Shown here: piece after piece, positions 40,339-48,892 of the stretch
Numbering within the stretch: the first letter of the stretch is position 1
Layout of the letters: the number at the start of each line of letters is the position of its first letter
Source: Thermodesulfobacterium geofontis OPF15
GTDB lineage: Bacteria > Desulfobacterota > Thermodesulfobacteria > Thermodesulfobacteriales > Thermodesulfobacteriaceae
Reading direction: 5' to 3'
Assembly: GCF_000215975.1 (NCBI RefSeq)
Contig: NC_015682.1
Coordinates: 806,001 to 870,000 of the forward strand
DNA length: 64,000 bases
Notes under the pieces: generated by a model
Database searches by the model: none
What the model saw: only the letters and a program-made list of their open reading frames with translations
What the model was told of the DNA's origin: nothing
Position numbers and translations under genes: made by a program

Positions 40339-42668
40339 AAATAAAAGAATTCTTAATAAATCGCTACGGTCCTTTAAAAATTAAAAAACCAATCTTATTG
40401 GATAATTTTAATTTAATTTGGGGAAAAAATGAAGAAGGAAAAACACTTACCATAGAGGCACTTATCAAATTATTGATAGGAGAGGATATTAAAAATTTTG
40501 AAAATATAAACAGAATAGAAGAAAAACCAGAAGGATACGTAATTATAAAAGATTCAAATGGTAAAGAAATTAAATTTCCAGAAAAAAAGAAAAAGTCTAA
40601 TTTACTCCAATTTACCAATTTGACTTCTCAAGAATTTCGTAACATTTTTATAATAAGAAACAGTGACCTCTCAATTTCTAAGGAAAGCGAATTTTATACC
40701 AATATAACTGGTAGACTTACAGGTTTAAGAACTAATGAAATTTACAAAATAAAAAATAAGTTGCTTGAAATAGGTAACTTAACACCAAGCGGTGAGTTCA
40801 AAGATGATAAACCTGAAAAATTGAAATCAAAATTAAAAGAGGCACGAGAGTTGTTAGAAAAAATCCTGCAATTGGAAAATAAAATTCAAGAAAACAGATT
40901 TGATCAATTAGAAAAAGATTTAATAAAGTTAAAAGAGGAGATAGAAAAAATTGATAAAAAACTTGAAATTTTAGAAATTGCAAGGAAAAGAGAAAAATAT
41001 GAGATTGGGAAAAAAGCACTTGAGAAATTGAAAGAATCTCTTGAAAAATTAAAGGATTTAGAAAATTACAATGATAAGGATTGGGAATTATGGAAAGATT
41101 GTGAAAAGGTAATAAAGGAATATATATCTCAAAAAGAGGATGAATTAAAGAAACTTAAAGAAAAAGAGATTGAACAAAAAGAGATAAATGAAGAATTGAA
41201 TGCAATAGAAAGAGATTTTAGGATTTTTGAAGAAAAAAAGAAGAAAATAAATAGTCAGATCTTACCTGAGCTGATAAATTACCGATACGAAAGTGAAAAA
41301 ATTGTCCAACAAAAAGTGAAAGATAAATTCTTTACCTATTTAGGAATATTTTCCATAGTTTTATTAGTTATAGCTTTGATTGGAATTGTTTTTAATCCAT
41401 CATTATTGTTTTATGTTTTGATTTTTAATTTTTTGATTATAGCATTAATTTCAGGATTTTTTAAGTTTCAATTTATTAAAAACAAAGCCCAACTTGCAGA
41501 AAAATTCGAAAAAATTAGATTTTCCTTTTTAGAATTGGGTATGGGAGCAGAGAATATAGAGAAAATATTTATTAATCTGAAGAAAATTGAAGAAGATTAT
41601 AAAAAAATAAGCGAAAAACTTAGAGAATTGGAAATAGAAAAAAGAAAAATTGATGAGGAAATAAAAAATTTGAAAGAAATAAAAATTCTAGAAATAGAGA
41701 AAAAGATTCAAAAAGCAAAAGAAAATATTGAAGAAATAAAAAAGAGATCAAAGGATGAGACTTTAGAAAAATATCAAGAAAAACTTAAATTGAAAAAAGA
41801 GCTTGAAAATTTTATAGGAGAAGAAAAAAGTATATTGAGGACTCATTTTGGAGAAAAGTTTAAGAAATTAGAAGATAATATTGTATATTGGGAAGAGGAA
41901 ATAAAAAAACTTGAAAAATATGCAGATAAAGAAGTAAGTGTAAAATACAATGAAACTGAGGAAGAAGCTTTAAAAAACAAAAAAAGAGAGCTTGAAGAAA
42001 AAGCGAAAGAATTGATTAATAAATTAGAAAATTTTAAAGAAAAAATGAAAGAAATAGAGAAAGAAGTTAATAAAGTTTTAAATTTTGATGAATATTTGTA
42101 TTGCAATACTTTAGTAGACTTAAAAAAGCTTAAAGAAAGGTTAAAAGAATTTGTAGAAGATAATGAAAATAGACGAGCTATTGTGTTAGAAGTTAAAAAA
42201 ATTCTTGAAGAAATAGAAAATGAAGAAATTCAAAAAATTTCTGAACTTTTTGGAAGAGATAGTGATATATCTAAATATTTTGCTGAGATTACAGAAGGAA
42301 AGTATGAAGAGGTCATTTTTGATGAAGAAACAAAAAAAATTAAGGTTAAGCTTAAGGAAGGCACTTTATTGGAGCCTGAAAAATTATCAGGTGGTGCTTA
42401 TGATCAGTTATATTTTTCTATTCGTCTTGCTCTTGGGGAAAAGCTTTTAAAAGAAAATAAAGGTTTTTTTATTTTGGATGATCCTTTTATAAAGTCTGAT
42501 CCATATAGATTAAGAAAACAAATTGAAATGTTAAAGAAGATTTCCAAATTGGGATGGCAAATCATTTATTTTTCTGCAAAAGGAGAAGTAAAGGAAATTT
42601 TAGATGAAGAAATTAAAAAGGGAACTATCAAATATATTGAAATTCAGGAAGTATTAGCTCAGCTTTAA
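40335..42668 (+). CDS. Rad50/SbcC-like ATPase with membrane hairpin (YhaN-like)
   Basis: A 777-residue ABC-type ATPase. The P-loop is GKNEEGKT (near 31-38); long coiled coils rich in Glu/Lys fill 150-320 and 385-640; the signature LSGGAYDQL and Walker B FFILDDPF are near 680-715. At about 333-380, where Rad50 has its zinc hook, there are two adjacent hydrophobic helices and no Cys-x2-Cys. This is the YhaN layout and suggests that the coiled-coil tip is inserted in the membrane. GTG is the start, overlapping the nuclease stop. Confidence 0.9.
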   Translation: MKIKEFLINRYGPLKIKKPILLDNFNLIWGKNEEGKTLTIEALIKLLIGEDIKNFENINRIEEKPEGYVIIKDSNGKEIKFPEKKKKSNLLQFTNLTSQEFRNIFIIRNSDLSISKESEFYTNITGRLTGLRTNEIYKIKNKLLEIGNLTPSGEFKDDKPEKLKSKLKEARELLEKILQLENKIQENRFDQLEKDLIKLKEEIEKIDKKLEILEIARKREKYEIGKKALEKLKESLEKLKDLENYNDKDWELWKDCEKVIKEYISQKEDELKKLKEKEIEQKEINEELNAIERDFRIFEEKKKKINSQILPELINYRYESEKIVQQKVKDKFFTYLGIFSIVLLVIALIGIVFNPSLLFYVLIFNFLIIALISGFFKFQFIKNKAQLAEKFEKIRFSFLELGMGAENIEKIFINLKKIEEDYKKISEKLRELEIEKRKIDEEIKNLKEIKILEIEKKIQKAKENIEEIKKRSKDETLEKYQEKLKLKKELENFIGEEKSILRTHFGEKFKKLEDNIVYWEEEIKKLEKYADKEVSVKYNETEEEALKNKKRELEEKAKELINKLENFKEKMKEIEKEVNKVLNFDEYLYCNTLVDLKKLKERLKEFVEDNENRRAIVLEVKKILEEIENEEIQKISELFGRDSDISKYFAEITEGKYEEVIFDEETKKIKVKLKEGTLLEPEKLSGGAYDQLYFSIRLALGEKLLKENKGFFILDDPFIKSDPYRLRKQIEMLKKISKLGWQIIYFSAKGEVKEILDEEIKKGTIKYIEIQEVLAQL

Positions 42669-42751
42669 AGTCTTCTCAACTTAACTTGTATATAAATTTT
42701 ATCTTGGTAAATTTTTATCTAAGATATAGCTAAAAATAAAGAGGGATAAAG

Positions 42752-44092
42752 ATGAACAAAGAATTAATTGAAGTTTTATTAGAAATGGGATGGATTAAAA
42801 AAGCACTTAAAGGAACAAGTTTTTTAGAAGAGTCTGAAAGAATTGAGATGTTAGAAAAAATATTTAATAAGTGTGTCGAAGATGGGTTACTTTATAAAGC
42901 TAAAATGATATTAGAAATGCTTCCAGATTCAAAAAAGAAAGAAGGTTTAGAAAAAATATGCGAAAGATGTATAGGAATGGGATTAATTGATGAGGCAGAA
43001 AGATTAGCAAATATGCTTCATAAGGAGTTAACTGTAGAAGATTTAGAAAGAATGTTGATAAAATGTATTGAGGAAGGATGGATTCCTAAGGTTAGAAGAA
43101 TAATAGAACTTCTTCCAGAATTTAAAAGAATAGAATTATTGGAAAGGATTTTGACCCAGCAGGAATGGATTGAAAAAATAGTTAGAAAAAGTGTTGAAGA
43201 GGCTTGGGCTTCTGAATTAAAAGAAATTGCAGAACTTCTTCCTGAGGATAAAAAAAGGAATTGGTTGGAAAAAATTTTATTAACAACCGAATGGTTAGAA
43301 AAGGCATTAGCGAAATGTTTTGAAGGGGATTCTATTCCAAAAATAAGAAAAGTTGTAGAACTTCTTCCAGAACCTAATAGAACAGAAGGTTTGGAGAAAA
43401 TACTTATAAGGTGTATTAATAAGGGATGGATTTTGCAAGCGAAACAAACTGCTCAACTTCTTCCAGAGCCTAATAGAACAAAAGGTTTAGAGATGATATT
43501 AGAAAAATGTATTGATGAGGGGTGGATTTGTAAAGCAAAAGAAATAGCTGAAATGTTCCCAGAACCTGAAAGGACTAATAAATTAGAGAAAATTTTGGAA
43601 AAATGTGTTAAAGAGGGATGGATTTTTGAAGCAGAAGAAATGTCAAAATTACTTCAAAGAGGACTCTCTATAGAGGAATTAGAAAATATGTTAAAAAAAT
43701 GTGTAGAAAATGGATGGATTGATGAAGCAGAAAGGGTAGCAAAATTAATGGGAAGAAAGTTAACAATAGAGGAATTAGAAAAAATATTAATAAGGTGTGT
43801 GGAGGGAGGATGGATTTATAAAGCTAAAAGAATAATAGCCTATTTTTTGGAATTAAAAAGAATTGAGGGATTGGAAAAGGTTTTGGTAAAGTGTGCTGAA
43901 AACGGATGGATTTTTGAAGTTAAGAGAATAATTGATGTTTTACCGGAACCTAAAAAAATTGAAGGATTAGAAAAAGCTTTAATTTCTTGCTTAAAAACAC
44001 AAGAAGGTTTTGTTCAAGCTAAAGAAATTGCCAAACTTTTTCCAGAACCATTAAAAACTCAATATCTTGAAACACTGAAAGAAACAGAATAG
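42752..44092 (+). CDS. alpha-solenoid protein of 32-residue repeats
   Basis: A 446-residue protein made almost wholly of about 12 tandem repeats. The unit is 32 residues: Leu 7 and 11, Cys 14, Gly-Trp-Ile 18-20, Ala 23, Leu 29-30 and Pro-Glu 31-32 (e.g. GLEKILIRCINKGWILQAK). Two repeats in the middle (near 120-205) carry ten extra residues with Glu-Trp-Ile/Leu-Glu-Lys. Each unit should form two antiparallel helices, as in TPR (34) or PPR (35, or 31 in S-type) solenoids, but the length and the Cys/Gly-Trp pattern match neither. There is no signal peptide. AGAGGGA precedes the ATG. It follows the Rad50-like gene by 83 bases; the ligand may be RNA, DNA or protein. Confidence 0.85.
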   Translation: MNKELIEVLLEMGWIKKALKGTSFLEESERIEMLEKIFNKCVEDGLLYKAKMILEMLPDSKKKEGLEKICERCIGMGLIDEAERLANMLHKELTVEDLERMLIKCIEEGWIPKVRRIIELLPEFKRIELLERILTQQEWIEKIVRKSVEEAWASELKEIAELLPEDKKRNWLEKILLTTEWLEKALAKCFEGDSIPKIRKVVELLPEPNRTEGLEKILIRCINKGWILQAKQTAQLLPEPNRTKGLEMILEKCIDEGWICKAKEIAEMFPEPERTNKLEKILEKCVKEGWIFEAEEMSKLLQRGLSIEELENMLKKCVENGWIDEAERVAKLMGRKLTIEELEKILIRCVEGGWIYKAKRIIAYFLELKRIEGLEKVLVKCAENGWIFEVKRIIDVLPEPKKIEGLEKALISCLKTQEGFVQAKEIAKLFPEPLKTQYLETLKETE

Positions 44093-44221
44093 ATAAATTT
44101 TAAAATTATTTTTGGGCTTTTTCTTTAAGTTGAAACCAGTCTTTATTTGCAAGAACAACAGAAGTCTGAATTTGTGACAGATCATATTTAAATCCCTTTA
44201 ATTTGAATTATAATTTATTTT
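44093..44221. other. intergenic, nothing recognised
   Basis: AT-rich sequence between the repeat protein and the HAD hydrolase gene. I see no clear terminator hairpin or promoter. Confidence 0.4.
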
Positions 44222-44875
44222 ATGATAAAAATTCCAAAGGTAAAGGTAATTTCTTTTGATGTAGATGGAACTCTTGTGCCAACTGGATTTGTTGATGCAG
44301 TATGGCTCGAAGGTATACCCTCTCTTTATGCTCAAAAACATAAAATAAGTTTTGATGAGGCTTATCAAATAGTAACTCAAGCTTATAATGAAGTAGGAGA
44401 TCATAGAATAGAATGGTATTATCTGGATTACTGGATAAAACGATTTGATCTTGATACAACAAAAGAAGAATTGTTTAATAAATATAAACACAAGGTAAAA
44501 ATTTATGAAGATGTTGAGCCAATTATAAAATTACTTAAAAAATACTATAAAATTATAATTTGTTCTAACGCAGAAAAAGATTTTATTTTATTTCAATTAA
44601 AGCCTATTTTACATCATTTTCATCATATATTTTCTGCAACATCAGATTTTAAAGAGGTGAAAAAATCGAAAGAATTTTATGGAAAGATCTGCGAACTTCT
44701 TAAAGTTAAACCTGAAGAAGTTATTCATATAGGGGATCACCTGATTTTTGATTATTTAAATCCGAAAGAGATCGGTATAAATGCGTTTTTAATGAATAGG
44801 AATCAACATAAAGTTGAATTGAGAATACCTGTAATGAATAATTTAGAAGAAATTTTAAAGTTCCTAAATTATTAA
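44222..44875 (+). CDS. HAD-family hydrolase
   Basis: A 217-residue phosphatase. Motif I is SFDVDGTLV (near 9-17, nucleophile Asp), motif II IICSNAEKD, motif III the Lys in EVKKSKEFYG, and motif IV IHIGDHLIFDYLNPKEIG. A helical cap sits between motifs I and II. The substrate is unknown; phosphoglycolate or a nucleotide phosphate would be typical. It ends one base before the convergent amphi-Trp gene. Confidence 0.85.
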   Translation: MIKIPKVKVISFDVDGTLVPTGFVDAVWLEGIPSLYAQKHKISFDEAYQIVTQAYNEVGDHRIEWYYLDYWIKRFDLDTTKEELFNKYKHKVKIYEDVEPIIKLLKKYYKIIICSNAEKDFILFQLKPILHHFHHIFSATSDFKEVKKSKEFYGKICELLKVKPEEVIHIGDHLIFDYLNPKEIGINAFLMNRNQHKVELRIPVMNNLEEILKFLNY

Positions 44876-45103
44876 TTATTTTTTATACCATTTCAATTCC
44901 CATTCCATAATACATTTAATTTTTCCATCAGCTTCTTCTTTTTCTTTGTATTCAATTTCAACTTCCACATCACTGGGAGCTTCAATTTTTAAGTCACCGA
45001 TACTCATATATCCACTTTTCATATCCATTGAAATTTGGTTCAATAAAGCTGATAAAGAATCCCGATCAAAATAAAGCTTAATTTCCTTTTTCATTTCTCC
45101 CAT
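44876..45103 (-). CDS. amphi-Trp domain protein
   Basis: A 75-residue protein. An amphipathic first half (Tyr-Phe-Asp-Arg-Asp-Ser-Leu-Ser-Ala-Leu-Leu) precedes a beta-rich Glu-rich half ending in the Trp-containing MEWELKWYKK that gives the family its name. Function is not established; relatives are found mainly in archaea and halophilic or anaerobic bacteria. A strong AGGAGGAGG site lies six bases before the ATG. Confidence 0.8.
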   Translation of the reverse strand: MGEMKKEIKLYFDRDSLSALLNQISMDMKSGYMSIGDLKIEAPSDVEVEIEYKEKEEADGKIKCIMEWELKWYKK

Positions 45104-45179
45104 TTTTATCCTCCTCCTTTAGGTTTTTATTTATATATCATCAATTTAAAATCCGAAAAGAAGAATTAAAATAAATTGT

Positions 45180-46103
45180 ATGGATTTTAAATTAGATATA
45201 GACAAAATATTAAATTCTCTATCTCATTATTTACATGGAAAAGCTAAGGCCTTAAAGCTTTCTATTATTGCTCTTTTGGCAGATGGACACCTTCTTATTG
45301 AAGATCTTCCTGGTATAGGTAAAACAACCCTTGCTATTGCTCTTGCAAGATGCTTTGGGCTTGATTTTGCAAGAATTCAAGCAACTTCTGACCTTCTTCC
45401 TTCTGATATTACAGGGATATCTATTTATAATAAAAATACTGGAGAATTTGAATTTCATAAAGGACCGATTTTTAATAATATTGTTCTTGTAGATGAAATA
45501 AATAGAGCTACTCCAAAAACACAAAGTGCCCTTTTGGAAGCTATGGGAGAAAAACAAGTTACAGTAGAAGGAAGAACCTATAAACTTCCTCAGCCCTTTT
45601 TTGTTATTGCTACTCAAAATCCGATAGAGCTTTATGGAACTTTTCCTCTTCCTGAAGCTCAGCTTGATAGATTTATTATGAAAATATCTATAGGATATCC
45701 TCCCAGATTTGCAGAAAAGGAAATTTTAAAAGGGGGAAGTAAAAGAGAAGAGCTACATGAGATTAAACCTTTTCTTTCTAAGGAGGAACTTATTTCTATA
45801 CAAAAAGAAGTAAAAGAGGTTTATCTCTCTGATAAAATTATTGATTACATTTTGGATATTATTGAGGCAACAAGAAAGAATGAGTATCTTTATGCAGGGC
45901 TTTCTACAAGAGGTGCACTTGCAATAGTTGCTACTGCTAAAGCAAATGCTTATCTTAATAAAAGAGATTATGTAATTCCAGAAGATATAAAAGAACTTGC
46001 AGAATTTGTTATAACTCATAGAGTTATATTTAAAGAAGAATACGAAGGAAACAAAAGGGAGATAATAAGATCTTTATTAGAAAGTATAAAAACACCAGTT
46101 TAA
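45180..46103 (+). CDS. MoxR-family AAA+ ATPase
   Basis: A 307-residue AAA_3 ATPase: Walker A LPGIGKTTLA (near 41-50), FARIQATSDLLPSDITG, Walker B VLVDEINRATPKTQSALLEAM, and sensor ATQNPIE. MoxR proteins act as chaperones for protein complexes, usually with partners encoded beside them. Here the partners are a DUF58 protein and a membrane transglutaminase, a recurring trio. The ATG has no SD, and a TAAAAT box ends eight bases upstream, so it may be leaderless, though the -35 is poor. Confidence 0.92.
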   Translation: MDFKLDIDKILNSLSHYLHGKAKALKLSIIALLADGHLLIEDLPGIGKTTLAIALARCFGLDFARIQATSDLLPSDITGISIYNKNTGEFEFHKGPIFNNIVLVDEINRATPKTQSALLEAMGEKQVTVEGRTYKLPQPFFVIATQNPIELYGTFPLPEAQLDRFIMKISIGYPPRFAEKEILKGGSKREELHEIKPFLSKEELISIQKEVKEVYLSDKIIDYILDIIEATRKNEYLYAGLSTRGALAIVATAKANAYLNKRDYVIPEDIKELAEFVITHRVIFKEEYEGNKREIIRSLLESIKTPV

Positions 46104-46960
46104 TTAAACTAACTAAAGCAGGTTGGCTGTATATTGTTGTTACCTTAGCTCTTGGGGTTGCTTCTGTAAATACAGGAAATAACCTTCTTTATTTAATTAC
46201 TTCGGCTTTCCTAAGTTTTATGCTACTTGCAGGGGTTTTTGGAAAAAGAAATGTAGAAGCTTTGGATGTAGAAATATCCTTTCCAGAGGAAATTTATGCT
46301 AATAAGGAGGCTTTTATAAATGTAAAAATTATAAATAAGAAAAAATTTTTTCCTGCTTTTTTAATAAGGATATTAATAAAGGATTTTGATATTTCCTATC
46401 TATTTCCCTATTTTGAAAGGGAAGCAAATTCTATCTTAAAAATAAAACCTAACAAAAGGGGAATTCAAACTTTTAAGGAAATTTATATTGCCTCTGTTTT
46501 TCCCTTTAATTTTTTTATAAGATGGAAAAAAATTAATAAAATCTTTTCTTTTACAGTTTTTCCAGAGCCTAAAATTTGTGAGTTCCTTTTTTACCAAGAT
46601 AGAAAAAATAAAGGAGAAATGGAAACAAACAAATCAGGCTGGGAAGGAGATCTTTTATCTATTAAAGATTATATAGAAGGAACACCTGTAAAATACATTC
46701 ACTGGAAGGCAACCGCTAAAACAGACAAGCTGAAAGTAAAAGAATTTTCAGAATTTAAAAACCAACCTATGATAATAGATTTTGAAAAAATAAATCTTCC
46801 TGAAAAAGAGCTAAAATTAAGTTGTATAACCTATTTAATACTTGAGATGATGAAAAAGGGAGTACCTATAGGATTAAAAATAAAAGATAAATTTTATAAA
46901 CCAAGCCTTTCTTATAACCATAAGATAGCTCTTCTTACTGAACTTGCTTTATATGAATAA
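46070..46960 (+). CDS. DUF58 protein, start codon uncertain
   Basis: The first ATG in frame is at 46220, but the frame is open upstream and encodes the usual N-terminus of the family: Lys-Ala-Gly-Trp-Leu-Tyr-Ile-Val-Val and two membrane helices including VNTGNNLLYLITSAFLSF. So the true start lies earlier, within the moxR 3' end. No ATG, GTG or TTG is available there. GGGAG (46057-46061) stands eight bases before an in-frame ATC (46070), used here; ATT at 46076 is another option. The C-terminal DUF58 block includes DYIEGTPVKYIHWKATAKTD. The protein is about 296 residues and should be membrane-anchored beside MoxR. Confidence 0.75.
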   Translation: MFIRKYKNTSLIKLTKAGWLYIVVTLALGVASVNTGNNLLYLITSAFLSFMLLAGVFGKRNVEALDVEISFPEEIYANKEAFINVKIINKKKFFPAFLIRILIKDFDISYLFPYFEREANSILKIKPNKRGIQTFKEIYIASVFPFNFFIRWKKINKIFSFTVFPEPKICEFLFYQDRKNKGEMETNKSGWEGDLLSIKDYIEGTPVKYIHWKATAKTDKLKVKEFSEFKNQPMIIDFEKINLPEKELKLSCITYLILEMMKKGVPIGLKIKDKFYKPSLSYNHKIALLTELALYE

Positions 46961-48887
46961 AGAAGAAAAAATTTATAAAGTAGAAAGCGCGGTTAAAATA
47001 TTTACTTATTCTACAGGATTTCTTTCTTTTGTTATTCTTTTTGGGAAAATTTCTTTTTCTTTTTATTTCTTTTCTTTCCTTCTCTTTTTAGTATCCATTT
47101 ATCTGGAATATCAAAAAATTCATATAAAGAGGGCATTTATTAATATATCTGCTATTTTATTGGTAGTCCTTAAGTTTTATGATGTAAGCTTAGAAACAAT
47201 TCTTTATCGTTCTCTTGAAGTTTTACTTTTTTTACTTTCTCTCAAATTTCTTGAAGAAAAAAAGTTTAGAGATTATATGCAGATTTATCTTATTTCTGTA
47301 CTTATTCTTGCAGGAAGTACTTTAATTTCCTTTGATATCATTTTCTTAGTTTATTTATTTCTTTATATCCTTATTTTAAACATTTCCATAATCCTTTTGA
47401 CTTACTCTTCTCAAGATAGAGAAATTAGTTTATCAGAAAAGGTGCTGGTAAAAATATTTTTAAAAACAAGTTTTATACCACTTTTAGCTATACCCTTTAC
47501 AGCATTCTTTTTCATTATTTTACCGAGAGCAGATTTCCCTATTTTTGGATTATTAGATAAATCCGCTAAGGCTAAAACAGGTTTTTCAGAAAATGTAAGA
47601 TTGGGAGAAGTATTTGAAATTCAAGAAAATAATAGTGTAATTTTCAGGGCAAAAACAAAAAAATTAAAAGATGAGCTTTTATATTGGAGAGGAATTACTC
47701 TTAATTTTTTTGATGGAAAAACTTGGATATCTATTAAACCTAAAAAAATTCAGAATGAAATAATTTTAAAAGGATTACCAGTAGTTCAGGTAATTTATTT
47801 AGAGCCTTATGGAGATAGATATTTATTTGGTTTAGATAAACCTTATAGTATTGATTATCAGTATGGCTTTACGAGACCTTCTCAATTAAGCGATTTTACT
47901 TTTAATTTGCCTAATCCTATTTTTTCAAGAATAAGATATAAAGTAATCTCAATTTTAACCGAAGTAATTCCTGAAAAAGATATTAATAAAGAAATTTATT
48001 TACAAATTCCTCAAAATATTTCTTCAAAAATGCAAAATCTTGCTTTATCTCTTAAAGGTAAAAATGATGAAGAGACTGCAATTAAAATCCTTAAATTTTT
48101 AAAATATGGAAATTATAGATACTCTCTTAAAGATCTTCCTATTTCAGCAAATCCTTTAGAGGATTTTTTGTTTAAATATAAATATGGTAATTGTGAATAT
48201 TTTGCCTCTTCTATGGCTATTTTATTAAGATTAAATGGCATACCAGCAAGACTTATTGCCGGATATAAAGGCGGTATTTATAATGAAATAGGTGGATATT
48301 ATTTGGTTAGAGAAAGCGATGCACATGTATGGGTTGAAGCCTTTATAAAAGACAAAGGTTGGGTAAGATATGATCCTACTCCGTCCTTAAGTGCTCCCTT
48401 AAAAGAAAAGAATACCTTTTCTAAACTCAGGCTTATATTGGAAACTATCAATTATTATTACATAAATTTTGTCTTAAATTACGATTTTAAAAAGCAAGTA
48501 GCTCTGCTTAGAAGTATCTCAAACCTTACTAAAATACCAAAGCCTGAAATTAATAAAAAACTCTTACTTTTATTTTTAGGTTTTATTTTGATAACAGGTT
48601 TTGTAGGATTTATTTTAGCTAAAAATTTAAGGTTTTTTAAAAAACTAAAAGATGAAGAAAAATTAATTAGAGAGTTTTTAAAAATTTTAGAAACTAAGGG
48701 CTATAAAAAAAATGAAACAGAGGGTCTTGAGGAATTTGTTTTAAAGATAAAAGAGGATAAAATGAAAGCTTATGCCTTAAATTTTGTTAAAATCTTTGAG
48801 GAAAGCTATTATAAGGATAAGCCTTTTAATAAAGAAAAACTTAATAAATTAAGAAAGATTCTCAATGAGATAAAAAATTCCTCTTAA
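46953..48887 (+). CDS. transglutaminase-like membrane protein (TgpA type)
   Basis: A 644-residue protein. Several N-terminal transmembrane helices (about 15-200, DUF3488-type) lead to a periplasmic transglutaminase domain with Cys in YGNCEYFASSMA (near 412), His in DAHVWVEAF (near 455) and Asp in YDPTPS (near 471), so the Cys-His-Asp triad is complete. A last membrane helix (about 545-565) precedes a small DUF4129-like C-terminal domain. Family members act on envelope proteins, possibly as peptide cross-linkers or proteases. The ATG at 46953 is preferred to the TTG at 46944. Confidence 0.88.
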   Translation: MNKEEKIYKVESAVKIFTYSTGFLSFVILFGKISFSFYFFSFLLFLVSIYLEYQKIHIKRAFINISAILLVVLKFYDVSLETILYRSLEVLLFLLSLKFLEEKKFRDYMQIYLISVLILAGSTLISFDIIFLVYLFLYILILNISIILLTYSSQDREISLSEKVLVKIFLKTSFIPLLAIPFTAFFFIILPRADFPIFGLLDKSAKAKTGFSENVRLGEVFEIQENNSVIFRAKTKKLKDELLYWRGITLNFFDGKTWISIKPKKIQNEIILKGLPVVQVIYLEPYGDRYLFGLDKPYSIDYQYGFTRPSQLSDFTFNLPNPIFSRIRYKVISILTEVIPEKDINKEIYLQIPQNISSKMQNLALSLKGKNDEETAIKILKFLKYGNYRYSLKDLPISANPLEDFLFKYKYGNCEYFASSMAILLRLNGIPARLIAGYKGGIYNEIGGYYLVRESDAHVWVEAFIKDKGWVRYDPTPSLSAPLKEKNTFSKLRLILETINYYYINFVLNYDFKKQVALLRSISNLTKIPKPEINKKLLLLFLGFILITGFVGFILAKNLRFFKKLKDEEKLIREFLKILETKGYKKNETEGLEEFVLKIKEDKMKAYALNFVKIFEESYYKDKPFNKEKLNKLRKILNEIKNSS

Positions 48888-48892
48888 AAATT

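Noticed and set aside
42220-42450. 76-codon frame inside the Rad50-like gene
   Set aside because: Out of frame with the signature and Walker B region of a clearly coding gene.
42752-44092. 96-bp periodicity as a CRISPR-like array
   Set aside because: The period is that of a coding 32-residue repeat; there are no identical short repeats with unique spacers. No CRISPR array was seen in the window.
45252-45617. 121-codon minus-strand frame inside moxR
   Set aside because: Antisense to a clear MoxR ATPase; the long open frame results from AT-rich codon use.
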